From Pacificibacter marinus (lineage in GTDB: Bacteria > Pseudomonadota > Alphaproteobacteria > Rhodobacterales > Rhodobacteraceae), in contig NZ_JAHKPU010000019.1 of NCBI RefSeq assembly GCF_018860505.1, positions 375,773 to 439,772 of the forward strand: a stretch of DNA of 64,000 bases. The letters run 5' to 3'. Below the pieces are notes generated by a model. That model was given only the letters and a program-made list of their open reading frames with translations. It did no database searches and had not been told where the DNA came from. Of the stretch, positions 45,642-54,060 are shown one piece after another (position 1 is the stretch's first letter; every line of letters begins with the position of its first letter). The translations under genes and the position numbers were made by a program.

Positions 45642-45860
45642 ATGGCCAAGGAAGAAATGCTCGAATTTCCCGGTGTCGTTAAGGAACTCTTGCCGAACGC
45701 GACATTCCTGGTCGAGCTGGAAAACGGCCATACGATCATCGCTCACACGGCAGGCAAAATGCGTAAGAACCGTATCCGCGTTCTCGCAGGTGACAAAGTT
45801 CAAGTCGAAATGACGCCATACGATCTGACCAAGGGTCGGATCAATTACCGCTTCCGTTAA
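45642..45860 (+). CDS. infA: Translation initiation factor IF-1
   Basis: The 72-residue S1/OB-fold protein binds the ribosomal A site during initiation. The sequence [38 protein letters not shown] and the C-terminal [10 protein letters not shown] are standard for alphaproteobacterial IF-1. The ATG at 45642 has CAGGAGTG upstream. The maf gene starts 19 bp after its stop. Confidence 0.98.
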   Translation: MAKEEMLEFPGVVKELLPNATFLVELENGHTIIAHTAGKMRKNRIRVLAGDKVQVEMTPYDLTKGRINYRFR

Positions 45861-45879
45861 TCGGATCGCAGCGGTTCAC

Positions 45880-46458
45880 ATGAAACTGATCCTCGGTTCA
45901 GGCAGCCCGCGCCGGAAGGAACTTCTGGCGCAGCTCGGCCTTACCCCCGATGACATCCGGTCTCCTGACATTGATGAGACGCCCCTCAAAGGTGAATTGC
46001 CGCGCCCTTATTGCGCGCGCATGGCCCGCGAAAAGGCGCAAGCCGTGCCCCGTGCAAAAGACGAAGTTGTCTTATGCGCGGATACCACTGTTGCCCTTGG
46101 GCGTCGCGTCATGGGAAAACCACAAGACGAAAAAGAAGCCGCAGAATTTTTGCTGGCCATGTCTGGGCGTCGCCACAAGGTGATCACTGCCGTGGCCGTG
46201 GCGCGTGGTGATTTGGTCTATGAGGCCGATGTCGTCACAGTCGTGAAAATGAAGCGTCTGTCTGATGTTGAGCTCAACACCTATTTGGCTTCAAACGATT
46301 GGCAAGGCAAAGCGGGCGGCTATGGCATCCAAGGGCTTGCGGGGGCGTTTATCCCGTGGATCCAAGGCAGCTATTCCGCCGTGATGGGCCTGCCTGTGGC
46401 TGAAACAGCCACCCTGCTCACCGCAGCTGGCTACCCCGTATACGGAGATCCCTCATGA
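45880..46458 (+). CDS. maf: Maf family nucleotide pyrophosphatase
   Basis: Maf hydrolyses non-canonical or canonical nucleoside triphosphates to monophosphates. The 192 residues have the N-terminal [16 protein letters not shown], the metal and catalytic region CADTTVALG with Asp, [12 protein letters not shown] and [10 protein letters not shown] near the C-terminus. It overlaps the RNase E/G gene by 4 bp, as in many Rhodobacteraceae. Confidence 0.94.
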   Translation: MKLILGSGSPRRKELLAQLGLTPDDIRSPDIDETPLKGELPRPYCARMAREKAQAVPRAKDEVVLCADTTVALGRRVMGKPQDEKEAAEFLLAMSGRRHKVITAVAVARGDLVYEADVVTVVKMKRLSDVELNTYLASNDWQGKAGGYGIQGLAGAFIPWIQGSYSAVMGLPVAETATLLTAAGYPVYGDPS

Positions 46459-47498
46459 TCGGTACAGTCATCGCCCTAGGCATGATCAAAGACCAAAAAG
46501 CCGCCGCCTATATCATAGACGGCCGCTTGGAAGATCTCATTGTTGACGCCTCTGGCGACGATGCTCCGCCCGCGATTGGCTCGATTTATCGTGCCCGTGG
46601 TGGACGGATGCTCAAAGGCATGGGCGGCGCGATGCTGGACATGCCAAATAATGAGAGCGCTTATTTGAAAGGCAACAAAGGCCTAAAACCCGGCGCCCCA
46701 ATGCTGGTGCAGGTCACGCATATGTCCGAGGATGGCAAAGCCGTTCCGGTCACAACGCGTCTGATTTTCAAATCGAAATATGCCATCATCACGCCTGACG
46801 CGCCAGGCTTGAACATTTCGCGCGCGATTCGCGACGACGACGAGTTGCTGCGCCTGCATGATCTGGCCAATGCGGGTATGGAAGACGCGAACGATACCAT
46901 GGGGCTTATTTTACGGTCAGCCTGTGATGGTGCAGACAGCGCGGAGATCGCCGATGACATCGCCAATATGCGCGGTCTGGCCGAAGCTGTGACCGCCGAC
47001 GTGGCAGGCAACCCTGAATTGTTGCTTGATGGTCCTGATGCTTGGGATGCAGCTTGGCGCGACTGGGACAAGCCCGATGTATTTGACGACTCCGAGGACG
47101 CCTTTGACAATTACGGCGTTTACGAGTTGATCGATGATGTGATTTCCACACGTGTATCGCTGAAAACCGGTGGTCACGCCTATATCGAACCGACCCGCGC
47201 TTTGGTCTCGGTCGATGTGAACACAGGTGGTGAGTTTTCTGCCGCTGCGGGCCTGAAAGCCAATATGGCACTGGCCCGTGATTTGCCGCGTCAGCTACGC
47301 CTGCGCGGTCTTGCCGGCCAAATCACCATCGACTTGGCCCCTATGCCGAAAAAAGAACACCGTGCCTTTGAACAATCCCTGCGTGCGGCCTTCAAAGCCG
47401 ATGGGTCTGAAGTCGTTTTGGCGGGTTTCACCCCCTTGGGTCACTACGAGATCCAAAAGAAACGCGAGCGTGTTCCTCTTCAGGACATCCTGAAATGA
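46455..47498 (+). CDS. Short ribonuclease E/G family protein
   Basis: The 347-residue protein is a compact RNase E/G relative. It has a reduced S1-like N-terminus ([20 protein letters not shown]), the 5'-sensor/RNase H-like region and the catalytic Asp residues in VSVDVNTGG and ITIDLAP. It is shorter than RNase E or G (about 490 residues or more) and shows no zinc-link Cys pair, so oligomeric state and activity may differ. This short type regularly follows maf and precedes yacG in Rhodobacteraceae. It overlaps both neighbours by 4 bp. Confidence 0.88.
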   Translation: MIGTVIALGMIKDQKAAAYIIDGRLEDLIVDASGDDAPPAIGSIYRARGGRMLKGMGGAMLDMPNNESAYLKGNKGLKPGAPMLVQVTHMSEDGKAVPVTTRLIFKSKYAIITPDAPGLNISRAIRDDDELLRLHDLANAGMEDANDTMGLILRSACDGADSAEIADDIANMRGLAEAVTADVAGNPELLLDGPDAWDAAWRDWDKPDVFDDSEDAFDNYGVYELIDDVISTRVSLKTGGHAYIEPTRALVSVDVNTGGEFSAAAGLKANMALARDLPRQLRLRGLAGQITIDLAPMPKKEHRAFEQSLRAAFKADGSEVVLAGFTPLGHYEIQKKRERVPLQDILK

Positions 47499-47713
47499 GT
47501 TGTCCGATCTGTCAAAAAGAGGGCGATGTCAAATATCGCCCTTTTTGCTCGAAACGTTGCGCTGATGTTGATCTTTCCCGTTGGCTAAGCGGGACTTACG
47601 CCGTGCCAAGTATGCGTGAAGAAGACCCAGAAGAGGTCATGCGCGCCTATGAGGAAAGCCAACGTGATGCTCAAAATGGTCTGTTGGATAGCTTTATAAA
47701 AAAACCCCACTAA
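47495..47713 (+). CDS. yacG: DNA gyrase inhibitor YacG
   Basis: YacG is a small zinc protein that binds GyrB in E. coli. The 72 residues show the four-Cys zinc finger as CPIC and CSKRC in FCSKRCADVDLSRWLSG. The C-terminal half is acidic. It is the last gene of the infA-maf-rne-yacG series, overlapping the RNase gene by 4 bp, and is followed by tRNA-Phe. Confidence 0.92.
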   Translation: MSCPICQKEGDVKYRPFCSKRCADVDLSRWLSGTYAVPSMREEDPEEVMRAYEESQRDAQNGLLDSFIKKPH

Positions 47714-47792
47714 ATGTGCACTTTACCTCTGGACACCACCCGTAACGAAGACTAAACAACGCGAACCCAGAACGCGCAAGTGTTCATCCGGT

Positions 47793-47867
47793 GCCCGGGT
47801 AGCTCAGGGGTAGAGCAGTGGATTGAAAATCCTCGTGTCGGTGGTTCGATTCCGCCCCTGGGCACCA
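47793..47867 (+). tRNA. tRNA-Phe (GAA)
   Basis: The sequence folds as a cloverleaf with acceptor GCCCGGG/CCTGGGC, D-arm GCTC/GAGC, loop TTGAAAA (anticodon GAA) and T-loop TTCGATT. CCA is encoded at 47865-47867. The anticodon stem GTGGA/TCCTC contains a T-T mismatch at positions 28-42, where the usual pair is G-C or C-G. Confidence 0.95.
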
Positions 47868-48200
47868 TTTTTAAACTCTTTCATTACAGTATCTTACTAT
47901 GCATTCAGCTTCGGCTGAATTTGCCAAGGTTTCATTGTACTTTAGCTCAGTGGCAAACCAGTAGCGCAAAAAGCCTTAGCTATAAATTGCAGTTTGATAA
48001 TTTGACCCACCCCATTGCCGTTAGCGCAGGCGGGTCCGCTTTTGTGGTGCCCCATAGTGATGCATAGATCACGCACAGCATAGAATTTGCACAGGCCGCT
48101 CGACCAAATGCACGCCTCAGCGGAACCTTTCATCCCCTCAAGCGTTTCTCAATGGTTATCCATTATTTAAATAAGCCGCGTTGCGCGAAAGGACCCTAGC
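47868..48200. other. Intergenic region with UUCG hairpin
   Basis: No gene is visible in this 333-bp stretch. ATTCAGC-TTCG-GCTGAAT (47903-47920) is a perfect UUCG-tetraloop hairpin that may end the yacG/tRNA-Phe transcript. TAGCTCAGTGG near 47943-47953 resembles a tRNA D-arm, but no complete tRNA fold follows. An EcfG-type promoter lies at 48122-48146. Confidence 0.5.
48122..48146 (+). promoter_or_regulatory. EcfG-type promoter before exoD-like gene
   Basis: GGAAC, a 16-bp spacer and CGTT match the -35 and -10 of alphaproteobacterial EcfG promoters. It lies 55 bp before the exoD-like start. Confidence 0.7.
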
Positions 48201-48803
48201 ATGTCAACCGACTCAGCCCCCTGCGATACTGTCAGCGGAATCGTCGATAAAGGCATAGAGGTCGCCCATGGGCGTGACCAAGTCTGCGTATCCCAGATCG
48301 TCGAAGCCTTGGGCAAGCAAGTGCTCTTATCAATGCTCATGCTACCTGCCTTGGCCGTGGTGACCCCGCTCAGCGGCATTCCGGGTCTTTCATCTCTCTG
48401 CGGCATCATCATTGCTCTTGTTGCATTGCAACTGCTTTTAGGCCGAGACACCATTTGGTTACCAAACTGGATGCTGCGCAAGAAATTGCCAGCTGCACGA
48501 TTGGAAAAATCCGTCAAATGGTTCGGCACTATGGCACGATGGTTCGATAAAGTAAGCCGAGAGCGGTTATTGTTTTTGGTTGAAAAACCCGGGGCAATTT
48601 TGCCGCAATTGATGTGCGTCTTATCTGGCGCAGCTATGCCGTTTTTAGAACTTGTGCCCTTTAGCTCATCCATGTTGGGATTGGCGGTCAGCCTGTTTGC
48701 TGTGGGCTTGGTGATGCGCGATGGTCTATTTGTTTTGGCTGGCATTTTGATGGTCACAACCGCTGGCGGACTGGTCACCTTTTTGGCGGGTCTGATATTT
48801 TAA
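48201..48803 (+). CDS. ExoD family membrane protein
   Basis: The 200-residue protein has the ExoD pattern: a polar N-terminal segment (about 1-40), then hydrophobic segments LLSMLMLPALAVVTPLSG, CGIIIALVALQLLLG and two at the C-terminus. RDTIWLPNWM lies between. ExoD of Sinorhizobium affects exopolysaccharide production and alkaline tolerance, but its biochemical function is not known. A GGAAC-N16-CGTT promoter upstream suggests control by the general stress sigma factor encoded 5 kb away. Confidence 0.9.
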   Translation: MSTDSAPCDTVSGIVDKGIEVAHGRDQVCVSQIVEALGKQVLLSMLMLPALAVVTPLSGIPGLSSLCGIIIALVALQLLLGRDTIWLPNWMLRKKLPAARLEKSVKWFGTMARWFDKVSRERLLFLVEKPGAILPQLMCVLSGAAMPFLELVPFSSSMLGLAVSLFAVGLVMRDGLFVLAGILMVTTAGGLVTFLAGLIF

Positions 48804-48816
48804 TTCAAAAATGTTG

Positions 48817-48842
48817 GGAACGGATTTGGATGGAGCCGCGTT
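48817..48842 (+). promoter_or_regulatory. EcfG-type promoter before PRC-barrel gene
   Basis: GGAAC, a 17-bp spacer and CGTT lie 60 bp before the start of the PRC-barrel gene. Confidence 0.75.
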
Positions 48843-48902
48843 ATTACTTCAACCGAGCGGGACAAACCCGCCGGATGTGAAAACACCGTAAGGAGACATC
48901 AA

Positions 48903-49772
48903 ATGCGTACTATGATTACTTCCAGCGCCATCGCACTTATGCTTGCAACACCAGCACTTGCGACATCTGTTGACACACCCAAAGACACAACGACAATGAC
49001 CACAACCGCCGAAAGTCCGATCCAAGTCGAGACTTCGATCTTTTTGGAAAAAGCACAGGTGAACGATATGTTCGCCAGCGATTTGATTGGTAAATCCTTG
49101 TATGCCGCTGAACGCGATGCGACAGGAGCCAATAAAACTGCGCTTGACCAAGATTGGGATAACGTTGGTGAAATCAACGACTTGCTGCTTGGTGGTGACG
49201 GTGAAGTAAAAGCCGTACTGCTTGATATTGGCGGCTTCCTTGGCCTCGGCGAAAAAACAATTGCCGTGGATATGTCAGAACTGACTTTCATTCCTGACGA
49301 AGGTGCCGCAGGCGATTACTTTGTCACCGTGGCCTTGTCCCGCGACGCTCTTGAGGCTGCAGCTGAATTCACCCCTATCGATTTCGATGCGCCTGTAATG
49401 TCACTGGATCACCTGATGATGGGCGCGGCATGGGATCGCCCGACTTCTGAACGTGAGGGCTATGTCGAAGTGATGGATGACGACGTGATCGCAGCCGACT
49501 TGCAAGGCGCACCGATCTATGGCGCCAACGATGAACGCTTAGGCGAAGTTGAAGAATTGGTCATCAATGAGAACGGCAAAGTTGAAGCCGCATTTGTTGA
49601 TATCGGCGGTTTTTTGGGGATGGGCGAGCACCGCATCGCGATGTCTTACGATGAATTGCAGATCATGAAAGATGCCGATGGTGACGATCTACATATCTTT
49701 GTCAGCGCCACACAAGAGCAATTGGAAGAACGCCCAGTGGAGACCCACATGGACGATGAAGTGACCAATTAA
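48903..49772 (+). CDS. Exported protein with two PRC-barrel domains
   Basis: The 289-residue protein has a signal peptide (about 1-20, ending ATPALA) and two related PRC-barrel repeats. The first (about 58-128) contains NVGEINDLLLGGDGEVKAVLLDIGGFLGLGE, in two parts, and the second (about 198-255) contains LGEVEELVINENGKVEAAF and VDIGGFLGMGE. The shared IGGFLGxGE loop marks them as internal duplicates. The protein is acidic. PRC-barrel proteins in alphaproteobacteria are often stress-induced and periplasmic. An EcfG-type promoter precedes it and a terminator follows. Confidence 0.88.
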   Translation: MRTMITSSAIALMLATPALATSVDTPKDTTTMTTTAESPIQVETSIFLEKAQVNDMFASDLIGKSLYAAERDATGANKTALDQDWDNVGEINDLLLGGDGEVKAVLLDIGGFLGLGEKTIAVDMSELTFIPDEGAAGDYFVTVALSRDALEAAAEFTPIDFDAPVMSLDHLMMGAAWDRPTSEREGYVEVMDDDVIAADLQGAPIYGANDERLGEVEELVINENGKVEAAFVDIGGFLGMGEHRIAMSYDELQIMKDADGDDLHIFVSATQEQLEERPVETHMDDEVTN

Positions 49773-49789
49773 GAGATTACGCATTATCA

Positions 49790-49815
49790 GGCCGCCCAAT
49801 TCGGGCGGCCTTTTA
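49790..49815 (+). terminator. Terminator of PRC-barrel gene
   Basis: AGGCCGCCC and GGGCGGCCT form a perfect 9-bp stem with loop AATTC, followed by TTTT. Confidence 0.88.
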
Positions 49816-49908
49816 TGTGTGGAGTTCTCATGTGTATGTGGAGTTCATAAAGTGGCCAACGTGTCAATCAGCCCCCCAAATGAGGTTGCGTTCAAACAGG
49901 TCTTCAGA

Positions 49909-51459
49909 TCAAACCATCGGTTCAGGCACACCGATGACACGGCGACCAAACTTACGGGCTGGCGTCAAACGATACGGAACAATAAAGCCACGTTGATCTT
50001 TTGGGGTACAGGTTTCATTTTCTGCGGCCCACTCAGCCCAAGTCTGCTGCGCAATCCCAAGATCCCAGAAACTGTCGGGACTATTTTCGGGCAACCAATG
50101 TCCCAAAACCAGACGCCTCACCTGAGCGACATCTTGCGGATGTTCAAGTACAACCCCCGCCTCAGAATCCCAGTTTAAGCTACGGCCATTCAAATTTGCT
50201 GACGACACGATTGCAGTTGTATCATCAAAAACCGAGACCTTAGCATGGACGTAAACCAGCGGCGCACCAGACAGCTGCGCACGGTCTTCGTTTACGTCGT
50301 CGTCAGACATCGAGCGCGGCTGCACGGGCGATCCGACAAAAATCCGCGCCCCAAAGGCACGGCGCAACATAGCAATGCAACGCGCTTGTAGGCTTTCACC
50401 AAAACGCGCCTCAAGGGCGCCTGAACCGCGAAAGGCAACATCCTCTGGCGCGCCAGGCAAAATGACAATCAAGCGCAGGTCGGGATTGCTTTTGGCGGCG
50501 CGGCATAAGGCGCGCGCGATGCTGCGGTCCCGCAAAAATTGCGTTTCCAGATAGATCAGCTTCTCTGCCTGTGCGATGTGCTTTAGATGCGCAGCACGAA
50601 TTTCTCGTAGCTTTGAGTAAGGTGAAATGAAAGCCCCAGCACGACGTCGCTGCGACAGACTGCGCACAAAAGCCTTTGGGGCCGCCGGCGGCTCTGCCCC
50701 AGAAACCATATCACCGAGCTGTAAAAGATAGTCCTGCCCTGCACGCGCCAACTCAGGATCGCTAAACATAAGCTGTACATCGTGCCAAGTTTGCTGAGCG
50801 GCTTGATCATGCTGCGGATTGTCATAGCGGCGATTATTGAGATCCAAACCACCGATGTACAACCGCATGCCATCAAAAACTGCGAGTTTATGGTGATGAC
50901 TGACAGGGTGCTGATGCGGTATCGCACCCGCTCGTAACCTTGCTATGCCATCTGTCATTTGCACCCAAGGGCGAAGCCTTGGCGCAGTGGACAAAATATC
51001 TTCTCCAGCGTGATTAGCCTGCCGCAAAATAGCGCGTATTTTCTTGCGTGCGACAGGGGCAAAAATGAGACGCGGCACAGGGCCAATTTTAGCTGGATGT
51101 AGCAACGCGCAAAATGTAAATTTGCCAGCATGGGGTGCAAGCGTTTCCGCCAGCGCGTTCAGTTTTTTTAAGGATTCAGTCGTACCTCGATGCAAATCCG
51201 TTGCATTAATCGGATCAAAATCACCGATAAAAATCGATACATCAACACCTCTATCAAGCGTATGCCTTAAGAGATCAGACCATGTTTTCCCGATATCTCG
51301 CCCACGCTCAGATCGCAACGTTGTTTGCGGGTCAAAGACGCGAAACCCCAAAACTACCGTTTTTTGGGCGTCTAGAAATGCAGCCTCCAAAACTGGAAAA
51401 GCTTGTTGGGCGGTGATCAAAACCTCAAGGTCTTGAAGTTGTTTTGGAGGCTGTGCCAT
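49909..51459 (-). CDS. Phospholipase D family protein
   Basis: The protein (516 residues from the ATG at 51459) has two HKD motifs, HHKLAVFD near residue 190 and HAKVSVFD near residue 410, each fitting HxKxxxxD. The two halves form one active site, as in phospholipase D and cardiolipin synthase. There is no signal peptide or membrane segment. An in-frame TTG at 51480 overlaps the stop of the histidine kinase gene (TTGA) and would add seven residues; translational coupling makes it a real alternative. It is the fourth gene of nepR-ecfG-kinase-pld, so a role in stress-related lipid turnover is inferred. Confidence 0.88.
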   Translation of the reverse strand: MAQPPKQLQDLEVLITAQQAFPVLEAAFLDAQKTVVLGFRVFDPQTTLRSERGRDIGKTWSDLLRHTLDRGVDVSIFIGDFDPINATDLHRGTTESLKKLNALAETLAPHAGKFTFCALLHPAKIGPVPRLIFAPVARKKIRAILRQANHAGEDILSTAPRLRPWVQMTDGIARLRAGAIPHQHPVSHHHKLAVFDGMRLYIGGLDLNNRRYDNPQHDQAAQQTWHDVQLMFSDPELARAGQDYLLQLGDMVSGAEPPAAPKAFVRSLSQRRRAGAFISPYSKLREIRAAHLKHIAQAEKLIYLETQFLRDRSIARALCRAAKSNPDLRLIVILPGAPEDVAFRGSGALEARFGESLQARCIAMLRRAFGARIFVGSPVQPRSMSDDDVNEDRAQLSGAPLVYVHAKVSVFDDTTAIVSSANLNGRSLNWDSEAGVVLEHPQDVAQVRRLVLGHWLPENSPDSFWDLGIAQQTWAEWAAENETCTPKDQRGFIVPYRLTPARKFGRRVIGVPEPMV

Positions 51460-51476
51460 CTTCGATTTTATACGCC

Positions 51477-53225
51477 TCAATTGAGTGCTGAATAGTCATT
51501 ATCGGTATGTGTTTCATCAAAGTTTGCAATCGGAAACTCAACGACAATTCTATAAAAGTCGCCCTCATCGTTTACCTCGAGTGTCCCACCGACCTGACGC
51601 GCGAATGCGCCAATCAAACCACGCCCAAGGCCCGTACCTTGAGCTTGTTCTGGCGGAATAATGGGCGTGCCTTTACTGTTTTCGATCGTCAAACAGGCCA
51701 GTTCAGGCGTGAGCTTTGCAAGACTCACCGTTATACAGGGCGCCCCACCGGCGGGGCGTCCAATATATTTCAAAGAGTTCGTGATACATTCAGAAGCCAG
51801 TAAAGACAAAGGCACAGCTTGATCTGGGTAGAGGATGATCGGGTCATATTTTTGCTCTGATTTCAGACGGATATCGTTAGGCAAGCCCGCCGACAGCAAG
51901 GTGCCGATGATGCTGCTTAACAATTCATCTGCACGTACGCGCCCTTCCGTGCTGGTTTCATACAGACTGCGATGCACCATCGAAATGCTCATCACGCGCC
52001 CCTGCACTTCTTTCAATGCGATGCGCGCCTCCGGACTACGCGCCTTACGCATTTTCATACTCACGATTGACGAGATCAATTGCAGGTTATTCTTAACACG
52101 GTGATGCACTTCTTTTAGCAACACGGTTTTATCGTGAATAGTACCTTCCAACTCAGCCTCATCACGCACGATTTTTTCAGCCAGATCCCGCCAAGCCTCA
52201 TCAATTTCGCGCAACTCATAAGGGGCGTTTTCATCCACAAGACTTTCATTGTGACGCCGTGTTTGGGTGAAACGCCGCATATCACGGCCCAAACGACGGA
52301 TGTGTTTGATCACCAACCTGTGCACAGCAAAATATGCGACGCCAAGACTGGTCAACCACATCACGATAGGAAAAATCATCGGTGTCGCCATGGACAACCC
52401 TGGTGCAACGGATAGGTTTGTACGCGACCAACTGCCAATGGCATAAATCTGGTTCGGCAAAATCGAAACGACAGCAAAAACGCGCCCTTCGCCACCACGG
52501 GTTTCCCCCGAAAAAGAGGTGCGCTTTTGCAAGGCAAGATCCGCCAACCGTTTGCCCGCCGGTAGATGTGTATTAACGTCTTTCAAACCGCCTTCTGCGC
52601 TCAACACTTCTCCGTCTTTGTTAAAGGTTACAAGCGTCACGGGGCGATCTTCGGGAAGGTTTTCACGGTTTACGCTCATTTCCCGATGCGGCAAAGAAAC
52701 GGCGACATAACCTGAAAAAACATTGTCCCTATAAACTGGCGTTGACAGCACAATCACTGTGGTTTTGCTGATGGGGCCAAATCGCACAAGGTCACTGCGA
52801 ACAGCCGGCTCTTTCAGCATGCCCAAATAAACTTCATTGTCAGTAAAGTCGAACCCTTCCATAGATGAGCCACATAGCAAAATACCATCAGAGCCAACAA
52901 ACCCTGCGAAGGAAAAGTCTGAATTCTCGGCGATAAAGTTTGTAAAAACTTGACTACAGGTCTCAGAATCATCCACCACGGCCCCTATGACTGCGGCAAG
53001 GGCGTTTGAGCTGCCAAAGCCCGCTCGGATCAAGGATTCTTGAGTTTGAGCAGCCTGTGCCGTGAGTGCCAAAAGGGCGGCTTCGGCACGTTGATCGGCT
53101 GCCTGCCCAAATTGGTGGGTGAGGGAAACAGAAATCAATCCAATCGGAAAAAGCGCCAGAGACAAGAGCGCCGCTATGCGAAACCACAAGCGATGGATTA
53201 TGCCAGTGCGGCGCACTTTTGTCAT
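51477..53225 (-). CDS. HisKA_2 sensor histidine kinase of the general stress response
   Basis: The 582-residue membrane kinase has an N-terminal membrane segment (about 13-35), a periplasmic sensor region (about 36-275) that looks like a double Cache domain, a second membrane segment (about 285-305) and a HAMP-like linker. The HisKA_2 phosphoacceptor follows as LLKEVHHRVKNNLQLISS, then a HATPase with SECITNSLKY and GTGLGRGLIG. This kinase class phosphorylates PhyR in alphaproteobacteria. The ATG at 53225 overlaps the ecfG stop by 4 bp. The sensed signal is unknown. Confidence 0.92.
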   Translation of the reverse strand: MTKVRRTGIIHRLWFRIAALLSLALFPIGLISVSLTHQFGQAADQRAEAALLALTAQAAQTQESLIRAGFGSSNALAAVIGAVVDDSETCSQVFTNFIAENSDFSFAGFVGSDGILLCGSSMEGFDFTDNEVYLGMLKEPAVRSDLVRFGPISKTTVIVLSTPVYRDNVFSGYVAVSLPHREMSVNRENLPEDRPVTLVTFNKDGEVLSAEGGLKDVNTHLPAGKRLADLALQKRTSFSGETRGGEGRVFAVVSILPNQIYAIGSWSRTNLSVAPGLSMATPMIFPIVMWLTSLGVAYFAVHRLVIKHIRRLGRDMRRFTQTRRHNESLVDENAPYELREIDEAWRDLAEKIVRDEAELEGTIHDKTVLLKEVHHRVKNNLQLISSIVSMKMRKARSPEARIALKEVQGRVMSISMVHRSLYETSTEGRVRADELLSSIIGTLLSAGLPNDIRLKSEQKYDPIILYPDQAVPLSLLASECITNSLKYIGRPAGGAPCITVSLAKLTPELACLTIENSKGTPIIPPEQAQGTGLGRGLIGAFARQVGGTLEVNDEGDFYRIVVEFPIANFDETHTDNDYSALN

Positions 53226-53812
53226 GCAACGTCTCCCCGCACAGGGCGCTCGGCCCCGAGTACAGCTTTGGTTTGTTGATCTGTTAAATCCAAAGGTTCG
53301 CCATCTTTCAGCTCTAGGATTTCGCCTAATTTTTGGCGTGCTCGGTTCACGCGACTTTTCACAGTCCCCAAGGCAACGCCACAAGTCAGCGCAGCTTCTT
53401 CGTAGGAAAACCCCATAGCCCCCACCAACATCAAGGCTTCGCGTTGTTCGGTCTTGAGTTGCACAAAGGCTTGTTCAAACTCTGCCATTGCAAGACGGCC
53501 ATCGTGATCAGGTTTTTCAGATAGGGTAGCTGCAAAATTTCCGTCTGTGTCTTGGACTTCGCGTTTACGTTTACGTTGGTCGGAATAAAATGTGTTGCGC
53601 AAAATTGTAAACAGCCACGCACGCATGTTTGTTCCGGCTTGAAAACTGTTCAGATTTTCCCAAGCCTTCATGATCGCATCTTGCACCAAATCATCCGCAT
53701 GACTGGAATTGCGCGTCAAACTGAGCGCAAAAGCACGCATCGCAGGCAAATGCTGGACGATTTCCTGCGATGGGTCGATCAAGGTTTGATCGGCATCCGC
53801 AATATCACCCAT
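53222..53812 (-). CDS. ecfG: General stress response sigma factor EcfG
   Basis: EcfG directs RNA polymerase to stress genes and is held inactive by NepR. The 196-residue protein has sigma region 2 (FALSLTRNSSHADDLVQDAI, MRAWLFTILRNTFYSDQRKR) and region 4 with the helix-turn-helix FSYEEAALTCGVALGTVKSR. I start at the ATG at 53812, with AGGA 8 bases upstream inside nepR and an 8-bp overlap with the nepR end; the ATG three codons earlier is less well placed. It overlaps the kinase gene by 4 bp. Confidence 0.94.
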   Translation of the reverse strand: MGDIADADQTLIDPSQEIVQHLPAMRAFALSLTRNSSHADDLVQDAIMKAWENLNSFQAGTNMRAWLFTILRNTFYSDQRKRKREVQDTDGNFAATLSEKPDHDGRLAMAEFEQAFVQLKTEQREALMLVGAMGFSYEEAALTCGVALGTVKSRVNRARQKLGEILELKDGEPLDLTDQQTKAVLGAERPVRGDVA

Positions 53813-53957
53813 GACTTTCATCCTGCTGACGCAGCTTTTCAATCAGGTCCAAAAATCGATCTGGAACCTGTTCTTCGAGCGTCTTTTGATACACTTTGCG
53901 TAGATTTTCTTCGATTTGTTCTTCGAGAGAAGTTTTTGGCCCGTCTTGATCCATCAT
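53805..53957 (-). CDS. nepR: Anti-sigma factor NepR
   Basis: NepR binds and blocks EcfG, and is removed when phosphorylated PhyR binds it. This 50-residue gene starts MMDQDGPKTSLEEQIEENL and contains the family core, a first helix (LEEQIEENLRKVYQKTLEEQ) and the conserved VPDRFLDLIEKL. The end overlaps ecfG by 8 bp, so the anti-sigma and sigma factor are co-translated. The second ATG (53954) is an equivalent start. Its promoter is the minus-strand half of the inverted repeat at 54002-54034. Confidence 0.93.
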   Translation of the reverse strand: MMDQDGPKTSLEEQIEENLRKVYQKTLEEQVPDRFLDLIEKLRQQDESHG

Positions 53958-54001
53958 TCCGCCTAAATCCTACATCCATCAGATGTTTTTTCACATATTA
54001 C

Positions 54002-54027
54002 GGAACCTAACGCATAAGGTCTGCGTT
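54002..54027 (+). promoter_or_regulatory. EcfG-type promoter of phyR
   Basis: GGAAC (54002-54006), a 17-bp spacer and CGTT (54024-54027) read toward phyR. They are part of a perfect 13-bp inverted repeat (54002-54014 with 54022-54034). Confidence 0.85.
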
Positions 54028-54034
54028 AGGTTCC
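54009..54034 (-). promoter_or_regulatory. EcfG-type promoter of nepR-ecfG
   Basis: On the minus strand GGAAC (54034-54030), a 17-bp spacer and CGTT (54012-54009) read toward nepR. Because of the inverted repeat it nearly coincides with the phyR promoter, so each -10 lies inside the opposite promoter. Confidence 0.85.
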
Positions 54035-54060
54035 AGAGAAAACACAAAAAGGACGAAAAA

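Noticed and set aside
47942-48010. tRNA-like sequence (TAGCTCAGTGG followed by a GC-rich stretch)
   Set aside because: No matching acceptor stem, anticodon arm or T-loop could be paired, so it does not stand as a tRNA gene; at most it is a degenerate fragment.
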